DNA of 64,000 nt from the NCBI GenBank assembly GCA_949128115.1, contig OX421967.1:22088635-22152634 (forward strand), written 5' to 3'. Origin of the DNA: Anaspis maculata (taxonomy: Eukaryota > Arthropoda > Insecta > Coleoptera > Scraptiidae). Below, in pieces: positions 25,470 through 38,388 of the stretch (position 1 is the first letter of the stretch; each line of letters begins with the position of its first letter). The position numbers and the translations under genes were made by a program. Under the pieces are notes generated by a model. The model saw nothing but the letters and a program-made list of their open reading frames with translations. It was not told the DNA's origin and made no database searches.

Positions 25470-25620
25470 GTCCGATGCGAATCGATACGTATCGCGGATA
25501 CTCCTATATGTATCGATACGTTAGCCCGATACTTCGATGCGTATCGATACTTATCAATGCGTATCGCCGATACGTCGCTATGTATTGATGGGTATCGCCG
25601 ATATGTCGATATTTATCTTC
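25470..25620. repeat. TATCGATACG-type degenerate simple repeat
   Basis: The words ATCGATACGTATCG, GTATCGCCGATA and CGATACTT recur imperfectly for about 150 bp. The composition matches the block at 21600. Together with GTACAAGTGAAC at 25431 (inverse of GTTCACTTGTAC at 21817) the two blocks lie in mirrored orientation on either side of two foldback elements. Confidence 0.55.
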
Positions 25621-26221
25621 TCTATTGAGAGTAATTTCCTATAGAGGGGTGAAGTGAGCTTAGGCTTCAGCCCAGAAAACCTTGAGGCTGGGGGTACCTA
25701 CTTAAAAATGTTTATACATACTTTGTATGTCAACTTAACGACAAAAAGTGACTAGTTTTAGTTGCCCAAACAGATGAAAAATTGCTTATAAGTAAGTACC
25801 AGGGAAAATTTGATATTCTTATCTCTTCCACTGCCAGATCTATACGCCACTTGATGATGATGTATAGTATGTAAGGTAGTTTGCCCTCGCGTGCTACCCC
25901 CCACATCGATAATCCAGGACTATATCTACTAGATCTGTCTGAATAAAGTAAACAAACAAGAGCTTGAAATGAACTCTGAAAATAAGACAATGAACAGAGA
26001 CTAGACTAATCAATTTTTGCACGTGCTACAATTTGGAACGCAAATTTCAAGCTCGTTAACAACACTGGAAAAGTTTAATTTCCATTTTAATAAACAAGAG
26101 CAGAGCTGAAAGTCCATAACGTCACTGTAGGTCACCACACGTTATTTACCTTTCGATAGGAATCGAACGATAGAACTGATCGGAGAAAAAGTGCACCCTT
26201 CTCTTCGATACAGTTTATGTA
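25621..26221. other. No gene recognised
   Basis: No domain, repeat or paired element end is visible. The 86-codon minus frame at 25730-25990 has no recognisable motif. Confidence 0.4.
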
Positions 26222-26582
26222 TACAGGGTGAGCTCCAACTTTGCCATTCATTTTGTGGAATAGTTTCTTAAATTAATAAAAATCATTGAATTATTGGAAA
26301 TTTGACTTATTTTTCAAGGTCATTTTTTGTAGCAATAATAGAAAATACCCCTGCTTAAATACTTTTGTATAGGTATTAGGTAATCAGCTCTGTTATCCGA
26401 GTTCTAAATTGGTATATTAATTTGTTTTCTTTTTATTGGGCAGAAACAGATTTCCACTGAAAACTCCATACAATTTATCTTGAATAATTCCTTTAGAACA
26501 AATTTGCTAAGGCATTTATAGAGAAAAGCAAGGAATCATCTCCTAAATTTATTGATAGCTACAGGTTGAAATTCACCCTGTA
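26222..26582. mobile_element. MITE with TACAGGGTG ... CACCCTGTA ends
   Basis: The left end TACAGGGTGAGCTCCAAC and the right end TTGAAATTCACCCTGTA bound 361 bp of AT-rich non-coding DNA. Only the outer 10 or so bases are cleanly inverted. Flanking TA dinucleotides on both sides would fit a Tc1/mariner-like TA target, but this is not proven. Confidence 0.5.
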
Positions 26583-28807
26583 TGCAGATATATCTCTTTT
26601 ATCACTTATTTGATTGACATGTTTTCTCAGACCATTCGCCATGATTTTAATAGTTTCAATGCAAATACTTGTAGCACACTTTCCTGAGAATATTTACAAC
26701 TTGTTATACGGCGTGATGCTTTTACATGGAAATGATTATTTACCGAACAGTCCAAGAAAGAAAACTGTCACTTCGTAAAAAATGATGTTTTCTTTGTATC
26801 AGCTACTTTTAAGTAGAAAATGTGGCAGTTATTTATTATTCCTACACGGTTTACATACTCGTATGTGGTAGTAATTTAATGATAATGTTCGATGATTATC
26901 GCGAAAAAAAAACAGCAATTATTATGCATATGTTTCGAGTGGATGTTTACAGAACTCTTGTGGATTACGGTATTCAGATTTATAGGATTCCAGGGCAAAC
27001 TATTCTGGGTGACTTTTCCAGATATAATCATGGAGGCTCCGCTGAAATCGCCGAAAATGTGCCAGTGGAATTTTTTTTATCTCAGCACAGAAACGGTTCT
27101 CTGGGGAGCTTTTATTGAAGTTTATTTATTTATTTCATTTTTTATAATATAAACCGATGAATCATGCACGTTTATGCGGAATAACGTGTTGAATCTCGGG
27201 TTTAATCGCAAACCGAAAGAGAATGACTAGCAATCATATTCGGGATGTACAAATCAAACTCGTTGCTAATAAACACAAATATTTTTCTATATTCAATTAA
27301 CGTGATATAAAATAAAAACAAGCAGTTCAAAAACAACCAAAAAAAAAAAAAATCAAAAGTGGTGCGCATCTAAATCACAAGCCAAATCCTGTTGAGCTGT
27401 TCCGTTTCTCGAACGTTAGACTTTCTATTTTAGCAATATTTGCTGAAATGATTTCAAACATTTATGCAGAATTATTTATACCACAATGACATACCCACCG
27501 CAGGTATGTCAATACCAATCAATCTTTCACCGTTGGTGCACACGCACAATTTATCTTACCTGCCCGTTGGATGTCAAAAAAAAGTTGACAACTCACGAGG
27601 CGTAGGTCGTTCAAGAATGGCCCCAAGAGCTTGCCTGAAATTCGCTTTGAATTATGTGTGCAATAATAACACAACAATAATTATAATTTATGAACCACCA
27701 TGCTGGGAGAATACCGTTGATTTTTTTTTGTCTTATTCATACTTCATACAAGCACAAAATTATGTATAAGTAGAAGTAGCAGAGCAGAAAATTTACCGAT
27801 AGACATTATTAATATTTTATTAGTCGTTTGGCGTTTGTAACAGTGGTTCAGCGAGCGTTTTCTCGACGCGGGGGTGGCTGTGATTGTCCTGTCATTTATA
27901 ATTTCGAACGGCTTCATTGTCTCGACGTATGAGTACTTCCAAAGCTACCTTTTCGAGCAAAATTTATGCCGAGAACGAAGAACCAGGAAAGAATCGAGCT
28001 GTTTGGAAATTTCTAGGTGATTGAGCATAAAAATTGTGCTGTGGATAGTAGGCGGTGAATTTATTATTTATTTACACTTTAATCGCCACTTGTCGCTATA
28101 CTCCCGGAACTCGAGTAATAAAAACGATAGGTATACAGACGCAGTTATTGTAAAAAAATTGAATAAATTAATCAGCCATAACGTACAATTCCTGGATTTT
28201 CCAGCACAGTTTACTTTGGGAAGAAAAAAGTCTGCTTGCTTACAGTAAAGTTTTCGGGTGACGTTTGTTGTTAAATTTGACAATTAGCTGTCACTTCGTA
28301 GTAGTACTATTACTTAATTATTTTCACCTTTTTTTTAATAGTTATTCTAGACAGATATTTCAAGTCAAACAAGAGGTCAAGTCGAGTCAAATACCAAAAA
28401 AATGATCAAGTGAATGCGAGAAAAGAGTTTTCATCAGAATTCTGTAGTTTTGACGGGTTCCTGACCTTGCTCCAGCTCCCACACGCCGATTTCTGGGCGC
28501 CCACTCTGTATTAATGTGTATCTGTAATTTTCCAAAGGTTCTTGACCTTCGAATCTAGATTGATACTGAATATTATGATAATTTGTTTGGATAGCTGTCA
28601 GAATTTGATTTGAATTATTATGTAGGATTAATATAGCCACTATTTGACTTTTCTATAGAAAACATATGGATCGTTGGATATTTTATGCTGTTTTATCATA
28701 ATTAGCAGAGCTTTAAGTCTAATGTATAATTAGTATTATTATTATTATACAATATCCCTGTGCCTTTTTTTGCACATCAGGGTGATAAGATTTAGCTAAC
28801 ATTAGCA
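26583..28807. other. No gene recognised
   Basis: Frames of up to 101 codons (27464-27769) lack motifs. A poly-A/poly-T-rich patch lies near 27340. No inverted repeat or tandem array was noticed. Confidence 0.4.
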
Positions 28808-31231
28808 TTATAGTCTAGGATCTTTTCGGATAAAAAGCAATGCTAGAGACAAGTCATGTTGAAGTTTGGCAACATACGTTTTAAGGGTATTTGGACCCCG
28901 TTGAATACGATAACCATTGTTGCCAAGCCGAATTTTTGGGGGGGGGGTAAAGGGGAGGGAAAACCAAAAATCACTATTTTTCACCATTTTTGATGTCGGG
29001 ACTGCGACCTGTCATTAATCTGAAGTGAATCACATCATATCCTGATTCACTGAGGTCTTATACTACCATATTGACATATTTACTGTCAAAATTTCTAGAG
29101 GGGGAAGACTGGTGGGGGGGAATGTTGACTGTGTAGATGATTCTTCTTTTCTCTCGATTTTGAGTAAATATAAACATGTTTGGTATCGTTTCCGACTAAA
29201 TTCCATATTCCCTATTCAACTATGTCTCCAAATTGCAATGGAAGCGAGTTTGAACAAGTTTTACATGATAGAACATGTTTTTTGTCAATATTTTTTTACG
29301 TCTTTTAACTGTGTTATTTTACTGCAAATCGGCATTTTTCCTCAAAATTCTTGCGTAGTTCGTTAGTCTAATATATTTACCATAATATAGACATTCAATT
29401 GATTTGCCTCTACTTTTTTATACATGAAAAATTTTTTTTTGTGGAAACTGTTTGGCCCTACTTTTCAGCTTTGTTTTTTGCTGTATGTATGATCAAAACT
29501 CAAGTTTTTCATATTTTAAAAAGTGAAAAAATTCACACTTAGTACGTGAATGTTATGTGTGAATACGAATTCTTACGAATTGCGCAAGAATTGTTTAAAA
29601 AAAAAACTCCGATTTGCATTGAGATATCATGATTTATAGAATTAAAAAAAATACGCTAATGAAACTGAAGAGAACTTGGTGCAACCGAAGGCAGATACAT
29701 ACATTACCCTGAACGTTAAGTTGAATAATACAATTATAGGTTTTATCATTCACACCTATTACATTCGATTTCAAAATCTCTTTATTTACTTCTTCCCTGA
29801 GTATTATTAGAGGAATGCGGCTTTTTCGAATATAGGTACATCTCATGAACGTAAATTTTTAGGATTTGTTCTTTTTTAGAGGTTGATGGTAGAGAACACC
29901 TGCCCAAGCCGTTCGAAAAGGGTAACTTTTCTTTGAGGTTTGATAGATGATCTCACGGAAATCCAAAAAAGGTAACCTTTTTTAGAGCATAATCAAACAT
30001 ACCAAAGAAAATTGAAAAATTATTATTTTTTTTTTGGAGCTGAAATAGAACTTCTTAGAGAAGTTGGAGAAAGGTAACTTCAAGGGTAACCTTTGGAGAT
30101 TTATAATTTTATAAAACATTTTGAATAAGTTTCTAAAAAGGTAACCTTCTTTGGAGCTTGAGAGAACATCATAGAGAAGTTGGAAGAAGGTAACCTCTTT
30201 GTAGCTTAATAGAACATCTCAAAGAAGTGCAAAAGTGATAACATTTTTGGAGCTCAAGAGAACATCACAAGAAAGTTGGAAGAAGGTAACCTCTCTGTAT
30301 CTTGATAGGGTATATCAAAGCCGTTTGGAAGCGGCAACCGTTTCTCGAGCTTAATAGAACACCTCAGGCCTCTCTGAGAGGACTTTTGCCCACTGCGCAT
30401 AAGGTTCTGACATAAAAAACTCTTCTTTTGAAAAGAAGTACATTCTAGAATTTCTCAGCTAAGGTTTTCTTTACAATTATGAGGTGGAGAACCACAGTTC
30501 TTTATCATACAATGAAATAATAGCAAAATATAGAGTTGAAAAGTAGCTCCAAACAGTTTTCACAAAAAAATATTTTTTTCATATTTTAAAAGGTAAAGGC
30601 ACATCAGTTACATGACTGTATTGTGTGAAATACACCAGACTAACGAACTACGCAAGAATTTTGAGAAAAAATGCCGATTTGCAATAAATAACACAGTTCA
30701 AATTGGTAAAAAAATATTGACAAAAAACATGTTTTATCATTTAAAACTTGTTCAAACTTGCTCCTATTGCAATTTTGACACCATAATTGAACTGAGAATA
30801 TGAAACTTGATAGGAAAAGATACGGGGGACACCAAACATGTATATATTCATGCAAAATCAAGATAAAAGAAGAATCATCTTCACAGTCAACATTCCCCTC
30901 ACCAGTCGCCCCCCTCTGGAAATTTTGACAGTAATAATAACAAAATGATAGTATAAGACCTCAGTTTATCAAGATACGATGTAATTTACCCCACATTGAT
31001 GACAGGTCTCAGTCCCGGTATCAAAAATGGTGGAAAATGGTGATTTTTGGTCTTTTCCCCCTTTACCCCCCCATTGTGGGCTTCCGGTGCAAAGTTCGGC
31101 TTGGCAACAATGGTTTTCGTATTAAGCGAGGTCCAAATACCCTTAAAACTTATGTTGCCAAACTTTAACATGACTTGCCTCTAGAACCACGTTCCAGGCC
31201 ACTTTTTCAAAAATGATCCTAGTCTATTAGA
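28808..31231. mobile_element. Foldback element with a GGTAACCTT minisatellite in its loop
   Basis: The left arm (28808 to about 29490) is mirrored by the right arm (about 30530-31231). Matching pairs include TAGTCTAGGATC / GATCCTAGTCTA, GTTTGGCAACATA / TATGTTGCCAAAC, CATTGTTGCCAAGCCGAA / TTCGGCTTGGCAACAATG and ATTCTTGCGTAGTTCGTTAG / CTAACGAACTACGCAAGAAT. The loop holds an array at about 29885-30385 of roughly 60-bp degenerate units with GGTAACCTT, TAGAACATCTC and AGAAGTTGGA. No coding capacity is recognised. Confidence 0.75.
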
Positions 31232-31307
31232 AGCAAGTCTACAAAGCTGATATAGAGAGAAATAGTGTTTTTTCTCGAGTACAAATTCAAAATTTACAGA
31301 GTGTATG

Positions 31308-31911
31308 TACAGGGTGTTCACGTTAAGATTGACCCCCTCCCACTACCCGGCTTATTCCTGAACCAGTTTGAAAAACAAAAACTGATTCTTGAAGGATATA
31401 TTTATTTGCTGAATTTTTCAAATTTGCCCATGAAATTTTTCTATAGATCCATAATATACGAGTGATGCAAAAAAAATACCTTATTTTATTAAATTCACAT
31501 TCATTTAAATAATGCAATGGATGCAGACTTTTGTCCTCAGTATAAATATATAAAACACCTACGGGTTCATTTTTCAAAAAAATTATAGGTTGAAAAAAAA
31601 TTCTTAAAATCGGTTCGATTGTGATTTTTCTATATTTTAAACTGTTATATTCATAATATTTTGACAGTTTGTTTGTCAAATAAACTCGTGCTATATTTTG
31701 TTGTAATCAGGATAAAAGATTGCATCAACTATACATGTTGATGAGAAATTTTTTTGCGGTACCCCGCAAAAATAATGATTTAGGAATTTTTTTATATTCA
31801 AGTTGTAAAAATTGAACAAAACTCCTTTAACAATCAGTTTTCCTTTTTGAAATTGTCTCACAGATAAGGCAGCCAGTGGGAGGGTCAATCTTAACGTGAA
31901 CGCACCCTGTA
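31308..31911. mobile_element. MITE (604 bp) with long terminal inverted repeats
   Basis: The ends TACAGGGTGTTCACGTTAAG and CTTAACGTGAACGCACCCTGTA are inverted. The inversion continues inward for about 80-100 bp, through TTGACCCCCTCCCACT / AGTGGGAGGGTCAA and CAAAAACTGATTCTT / CAATCAGTTTTC. It is non-coding. A truncated relative starts at 2209. Confidence 0.75.
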
Positions 31912-32010
31912 CAGATATCTCGCAGAATCACTCCAAGAGATGTCCTACAGTACCCATTTGATGTGAAGACATTTTGCGAAATTCGGCTTCTCCCCACGAC
32001 ACTCTGGAGT

Positions 32011-34044
32011 CCCGGAAAAAAATAACGTAAGTCTGAAAATTGGTAGAACGCTTCCACTTTAACCCCTCAACCACATACTGAAAGTCCTAAAAAATCCTAT
32101 GTCCGCTTCATTGGTTTTTGGCGGCAAAAAGGTGTAAGTGACAATAATTCAGGAACTATCTATTAGAATACGCGATGAAGCTTCGATACAGCTGAAAATT
32201 GCTGAAAATGGTCTCCTTGGCCAGTTGAACAACATATTGGAAGTCCTAAAAAATCCTATCCGCTTCATTGTTTCTTAGCGGCAAAAAGGCATAAGTGACA
32301 TTGCTTTGCAAACTAATAATAAAATCACGTGTTGAAGTTCCAATACAGCTGAAAATTGCTGAAAATGGTCTCATTGGTCAGTTGAACAACATGTTGGAAG
32401 TCCTTGAGAAATCCTATGTCCGCTTCATACTTTTTTTTCCAGCGCCAAAAAGGTATAAGTGGCATTGTTTTAGAAACTATTCAAATAAACACGCGGTCAA
32501 GTTTAAATACAGCTGAAAATTGCCGGAAATGGTCTTCTTGGTCAGCTTAACAACATATTGGAAGTCCTGAAAAATACTATGTCCACTTCACTGGATTTTG
32601 GCAGCAAAAATGTTCAAGTTACATTATTTTGAAAACTATTTATTAAAACATGAGTTGAAGTTTCAGTACAGATGGAAGTTGCTGAAAAATAGTATCCTTT
32701 GTTAGTTGAATAACATACTAAAAGTCCTGAGAAATTCCATGCCCGCTTCATGTTTTTTGGCGGCAAAAATGTTCAAGTGACATTTTATTGTAAACTATTT
32801 TTTGAAATACGGGTTAAAGTTTCAGTACAGCTGAAAATTGCTAAAAATGGTCTCCTTTGCTAGTTGACTGAACTAGTCCGAGTAGACCATTTTCAGCAAT
32901 TCTCAACTGTATTGCTTCAGCACATATTTTGATCAATAGTTCCAAGAAATTATCTTATACCTTTTTGTCGCCAAAAGACGATGAAGCGGACATAGGGTTT
33001 CTTGGGACTTTCAGTATGTTGTTCACATGATCGAGGAAACCAGTTCCAGCAATTTTTAGATGAATTGGAACTTCAGCGCCTATTTCAATAGATAATAGTT
33101 TCCAAAACAATGTCACTTATACATTTTTTCCGGCAAAAAACAATGAAGTGAACAGGGATTTTCCTAGTATTTCTAATGCGTTGTTCAACTGACCAAGGAG
33201 ACCATTTTCAGTAATTTTCAGCTGTATCGAAGCTTCAACCTGTATTTCAATAAACAGTAAAAAAAAGGAAAATTTTACTTATACCTTTCTGCTGCCAGAA
33301 ACTAATGAAGCGGAAAAAAGATTTTTCAGAACTTTCAATATGTTGCTCAATTAACGAAGGAGACCATTTTCAGCAATTTTTAGCTGTATCGAAACTTGAC
33401 CGCCTGTTTGATTGAATAGTTTCCAAAACAATGTCACTCATACCTTTTTGCCGCCAAAAAACAAGGAAGCGGACATAGGATTTCTTAGGATTTTCAGTAT
33501 GCTGCTCAACTGACCTTGAGACTAAATATCTTCACCTGTATCAAAACTTCAACCCGTATTTCAATAAATAGTAACCAAAAAAAAAGTCACTTATGCCCTT
33601 TCTGCCGCCAAAAAACAATGAAACGGACATAGGATTTTTGAGAACTTCTAGTATGTTGTTTAACTGACTGATGTTGTTCAGGAGACTAGTTTTAGCAATT
33701 TTCAGCTGTACTGAAACTCCAAATCGTATTTCAATAAATATTTCCCCAAATAATGTCATTTGAACCTTTTTGCCGCCAACAACCAAATGAAGCGGATAGA
33801 GGATTCTTCAGGACTTTATATATGTTGTTCAACTGACCAATAAGATCATTTTCGGGAGTTTTCAGCTGTATTGGAACTTCAACGCGTATTTTAATAAATA
33901 GTTTCTAAAATAATGTCACTTACACTTTTTTGCCGCCAAAAACCGATGAAGCGGACATAGGATTTTTTAGGACTTTCAGTATGTTGTTGAGGGGTTAAAG
34001 TGGAAGCGTTCCACCAATTTTCAGACTTACGTTATTTTTTTCCA
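32011..34044. mobile_element. Foldback element made of head-to-head arrays of ~160-bp repeats
   Basis: The outer ends CCCGGAAAAAAATAACGTAA and TTACGTTATTTTTTTCCAGG are inverted. Inside, about five tandem units of 160 bp run in one orientation (32083, 32244, 32400, 32562, 32724). From about 32885 roughly seven units run in the opposite orientation (32985 to 33945). Each unit carries ATGTCCGCTTCATT, GGCGGCAAAAAGGT and AGCTGAAAATTGCTGAAAAT or the complement. The arms differ in copy number, so units have been gained or lost since the inversion formed. Confidence 0.8.
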
Positions 34045-36413
34045 GGTCAAAACCTAAAATGCCTGGGCTACAACTGGAGACCATTCGAATTTTATTTCAA
34101 TTTGACTAATCGGCAAGTATCAAGTCAGGTTGTATCTCTTAGAAGCCTAAGTACCTGTGCTCGTTTGAAAGTTGTTGATGGAAAACACAGAAGAAAGTCG
34201 AAATTTGAAGGGCTGTTGTATCTCCATTGGAGTGGCCGCGTCGTGTCTCCTCTCCGCTAGTAGGTACTTGTAGTTGTAGTCCTTTGATGATTGACTGTTG
34301 ATGTAGATCCACTTCCTGGATGATGGATCTCGACTTGATGGACCAGCAACCTTTTCCGCAAAACCAATTTCATACGCTGCCATATTATGCATTAAGGAAT
34401 CCAGGATCACTTTCACGGTAATTATTATTATATTAAACCTACCCTGCTTCAACCTTCAGCTACTCGGAAAAACCATGATGACAAACGCCGTGATACCAAG
34501 AGACGTCCTTAGAACGTCCATTAGACGTCCGAACTAATCCAAGTTCAGCCGTGACTCATATTTGAACTCAATAAAAAAAGACAAAAAATTTGCATGTTCG
34601 ATGAAGAGTGCTTGAATTATTGAACAATTATTTGATTGTAAGAAGAGGCATAGTCTCAGTATAAGCAAAACAATAAGTAGTTAACGAGATAACATGTACA
34701 TATTTATGAATCACCCTTTGTATGCCTTTGATGGGAACTAATCAAATCAAATTCGCATACCGAAAGAATAAGTGAAAAAAATCAGGAAAAAAAAAGATTA
34801 GCCTTCACATGGTACCTGCAAGAAAATTCGAGGAACTGCCATTTTTGCAATTCCGGTTATAACATAAAAACGAACAATAAGACATAAATTAATGCAAAAA
34901 AAATAAACAACCGAACAATACAGTTCAAAATATCAATAACTATTAGTAAAAGTCAACTTGATTTCGGGCGATTCTTCATTTCAGACATCAAGGTCATATT
35001 TAACGACCATTTATTGCGGCAGGTTATGGTCAGTAAATTGTTCAAATATAGTCGAGTGTTTACTTTTTGGAATAAAACTATGATTTTTTCCAGAAAAAAC
35101 CTTTTAATTCCAATACGTAGGTAAATCGGTCAAGTTTGTTGTACAAATTCATTATTTGTATAGAAACACGCAATTATGATTATTATTAGTCCTCTAGAAC
35201 ACTGCTTTACTACCTATATCTACTTATATGTGCAATGCTTATTAAAAATCGCCTTGAAGAACTGGATACTTGGCTAAGCTTGCATCACTTAAATTCTTTG
35301 GTGTTTCTCCAAATATTTTGTAATAAATCTGTGTGATAAACTGATAAAAAGAGAAAGGTCAGTGAAAAACTGTTTTAAAAATTTCGAATTTGGAATGATA
35401 AAAATCATGTGCGAGTCATTTTAAACTAGAAGACTCTCAGAAAATTGGGAGAAAAAAGTTGGAAGATGTTGAAGAACCAGGCAGCTCTCGTTTGAAAAAA
35501 AAGGTTAAAATCTGTTCGCGAGATGAAAAATGAGAATTTTGCAGTTTTTCCAGGGAGAAAAACTCGGAAACCCTTGGGTTCGTTTTAAAAACTTCCCTCT
35601 CAAAAATCAGTTTACTATTTTCTCCAACTATGACTTGAAGTAAGTCTGCACTTGAAATGAATATTTCGTGGGGCTTACCGCAGGTTGAAATTCACACTGC
35701 AGTTTTTTGGAAGAATTCACGTAATACTTATGCAAGTTTTATTTTGAAAAATCACCGCCGGAGAACTGAAGCCCTGTTGCATATAAAAATGAGCCTATGA
35801 CGCCCGGTGGAAGTTTATTCCGATATCAGTTGAATTTAAAAAAAAAAATCGATCCTCGAACAGGAAAGGACGTTTGAGTTGAGCCCTGCACCAAACGCGG
35901 ACCGTCCTGGTGAAAACCCGGGTGAGCGACCGTCTATGGTGGTAACGACCAGGAGAAAATTCGTAACGTCCAACTGCGAAATGGTGGAATGCTCAATTTG
36001 AAGACTTAATTCGATTTTTTTGTTGTGTTACTTCCTGCCGAATTCTGTTTCAATTCATAGGCCATATTCAGAATAATAAAATGTCAAAGTTCAAGAACTT
36101 TGACGTTTCCTAATTATTGACAGGTGATCACAGTTGGTGAAATACTTCCAATTATTCTCGATAGAGTTTTCCAAGTGCTTCAACATTGAGCTATCAAAAT
36201 CAAAACCTTTGTGTCAAAATCTTCTGTCGCTCTTTGACAGTGACATATTCTCCAGAGAGACCACGCTGGAAAGCTTATTTTCACCTTTCAACCATATACC
36301 CTACGTCAATTTATTTTCGTCTCTCTATCTATTTCTAATCCGTTACACCGATTTCGACCAAATTTGATAGGTATGCACATACGGTCTATGGTAGGAAAAT
36401 GACTGAAAATAAT
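34045..36413. other. No gene recognised
   Basis: Frames at 34000-34260 (plus) and 34147-34452 (minus) overlap and show no family signature. A GC-richer patch lies at 35840-35990. I saw no paired element ends. Confidence 0.4.
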
Positions 36414-37511
36414 AGGTTTGTTTTGGCAGCGATACACAACCGTTTCCAACCGTTTGGATTCTGCGCGCTTCCGTTAAGCCGTTCGGGCAGTGTAAACTTC
36501 GAGTTGCTAACTGTTGGTAAGCTGTTTGGGCAGGTGCCTCCAACGGTTCGAAAACAGTTTGTGGACGGTCAGAGGAGTTTGAGAATTGAAAAGAAACTGG
36601 TGATCAGACGCATGCGTACGCCTTTCTTCGCAATCGGGCGATCTTTGATTGATGGCGTGGCGCGTAATGTGACAGTGTGACAGTAAAGGTAAATAAAGAC
36701 GCATTTTCGAGGTTAATTTAAAGTAGTTTTACCTGCTGAAAGTTACATATTTACATTAATTTACATTGATTACATTAATTCGGTAAATTTATTAAGGGGT
36801 TTCTGATGCGACTAACAAAGTTGTTGACGGGAATCGGTTTTATTTTTTTTTTCGTCAAGTAGAAACTCCTCCAAAAAGAAAATGTACGGATATTGCTATC
36901 AAATTTTGAAAATATTTTTGATTTTGATTCTTGAAAATTCAAAACTAGATAGCATCGACAATGTATCTTTCCTCAAGAAAGTCGCATGCCAAATATGAAC
37001 TTTTTATTTTCAAAAAAAGACACCAAAAATGATTTCTCGTAGACATGAAAAAGTGAATTAGTAGAAGTCATTTTTGGTACCTTTTTTTTGAAAATAGAAA
37101 GTTCAAATTGCATGCGACTTTCTTGAGGAAAAATACATTGTCAATGCTATCTAGTTCTTGAATTTTCAAAAATCAAATTCAAATATTTCCAAAATATTTT
37201 GGAAATTTTCAAAATTTGATAGCAATGTCTGTACATTTTCTTTTTGGATGAGTTTGTACTTGACGAAAAAAATAGAATAAAACCGATTTCCGTCGACAAC
37301 TTTTTTAGTCGCATCAGAAACCCCTCAAATAAGACCTCGGCTTGGCGGGGAAAACTTGATAAGTTGTTGTGTCCCTAGTTTCAACTGGAACCGCTCGCTA
37401 CGCGTTCTTGCAGCAAAAACTTTCCAACCACTTGAAAACTGGTTGGAGTCGAGTATGCGCGCTGAATCACAGTTAGCAAACCGTCCCCAACTCGCTGCCA
37501 AAACAAACCTA
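36414..37511. mobile_element. TIR element interrupted by a foldback MITE
   Basis: TAGGTTTGTTTTGGCAGCGA near 36414 is inverted as TCGCTGCCAAAACAAACCTA ending at 37511. The sequence just inside diverges. The foldback element at 36789-37332 lies off-centre within it, consistent with a later insertion. No transposase frame was recognised. Confidence 0.5.
36789..37332. mobile_element. Foldback MITE, arms about 220-240 bp
   Basis: The ends AAGGGGTTTCTGATGCGACT and AGTCGCATCAGAAACCCCT are inverted. The arms continue through TGTCGACGGAAATCGGTTTTAT-like, CTTTTTGG...GTACG and GACTTTCTTGAGGAAA segments to a short loop centred near 37060. It has no coding capacity. Confidence 0.8.
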
Positions 37512-38388
37512 ATATGCCCAAAATAGCTTAGTTCTTTTTGTTCTTTAGGTTTTTGTAAATCTCTCTTCCCACTTTTCACTTTTATTGCCAAACTCAGTTT
37601 TTGGTCGCACGTTACTTTCTGCTGGCTGCAATAGAGCTTCTTTTTACTCAGCCATGTCACATTACTAATTGCGGCAATAAAATAATTCAATCATTTGTTT
37701 TAATTACGGACATGAATACTGGTTTAGTGGCTTTACTTATTAACTACTTATTATTATACAGATCGCACACACATACACAATAATTCTCATGCATATTGTA
37801 TGATTTGGCTATGGTACAATTCTGAGCACATTTTATTGAAATATATAAGGAAGTTAAGGCCGGTCTCATATACAACACAATACAATCATGGCAGAGACCG
37901 ATAAAAGTAATTGCGAAATAAATTTCAGCGTCTATGTAAATCATACCGACCTGATGCGCGCATTCCACCTACCTACACTTTCGGAGTTATGTCCAACCTG
38001 CGTAAGCAAAATGCAATTTTTCGTATACTAGTTAAATGATTATTTTCAGTGCAGCTTTTTTTTTTAAATAACGAATTCTTTGAAGTGATAAAGTGCCTTG
38101 GATGATGAAGATAACGCAGAAATATTGTGCAATTCTAGGTAAGCTACGTACCTGCTTACTACAACAAAAGCGATGACAATCACATAAATATATAGAAAAT
38201 ACGAAAACGAGCCTTGAAGTAAGTACCTATTGGTGAAGGGGAAATCCCTCTTTGGTGCTTTACTGTCGTCCTTTTTTGATTATAATAAGTTTGACGAGCA
38301 CACAATTAAAGCAAGTTTGTTAGTAAACAGTTGCTTATGTGATTTTTCTTGTATTCTTTAGTTTGTATGTGTGTGTAATTTCAGGACA
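37512..38388. other. No gene recognised
   Basis: AT-rich DNA with a short CACACACAT run near 37765. No domain or paired repeat was seen. Confidence 0.4.
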
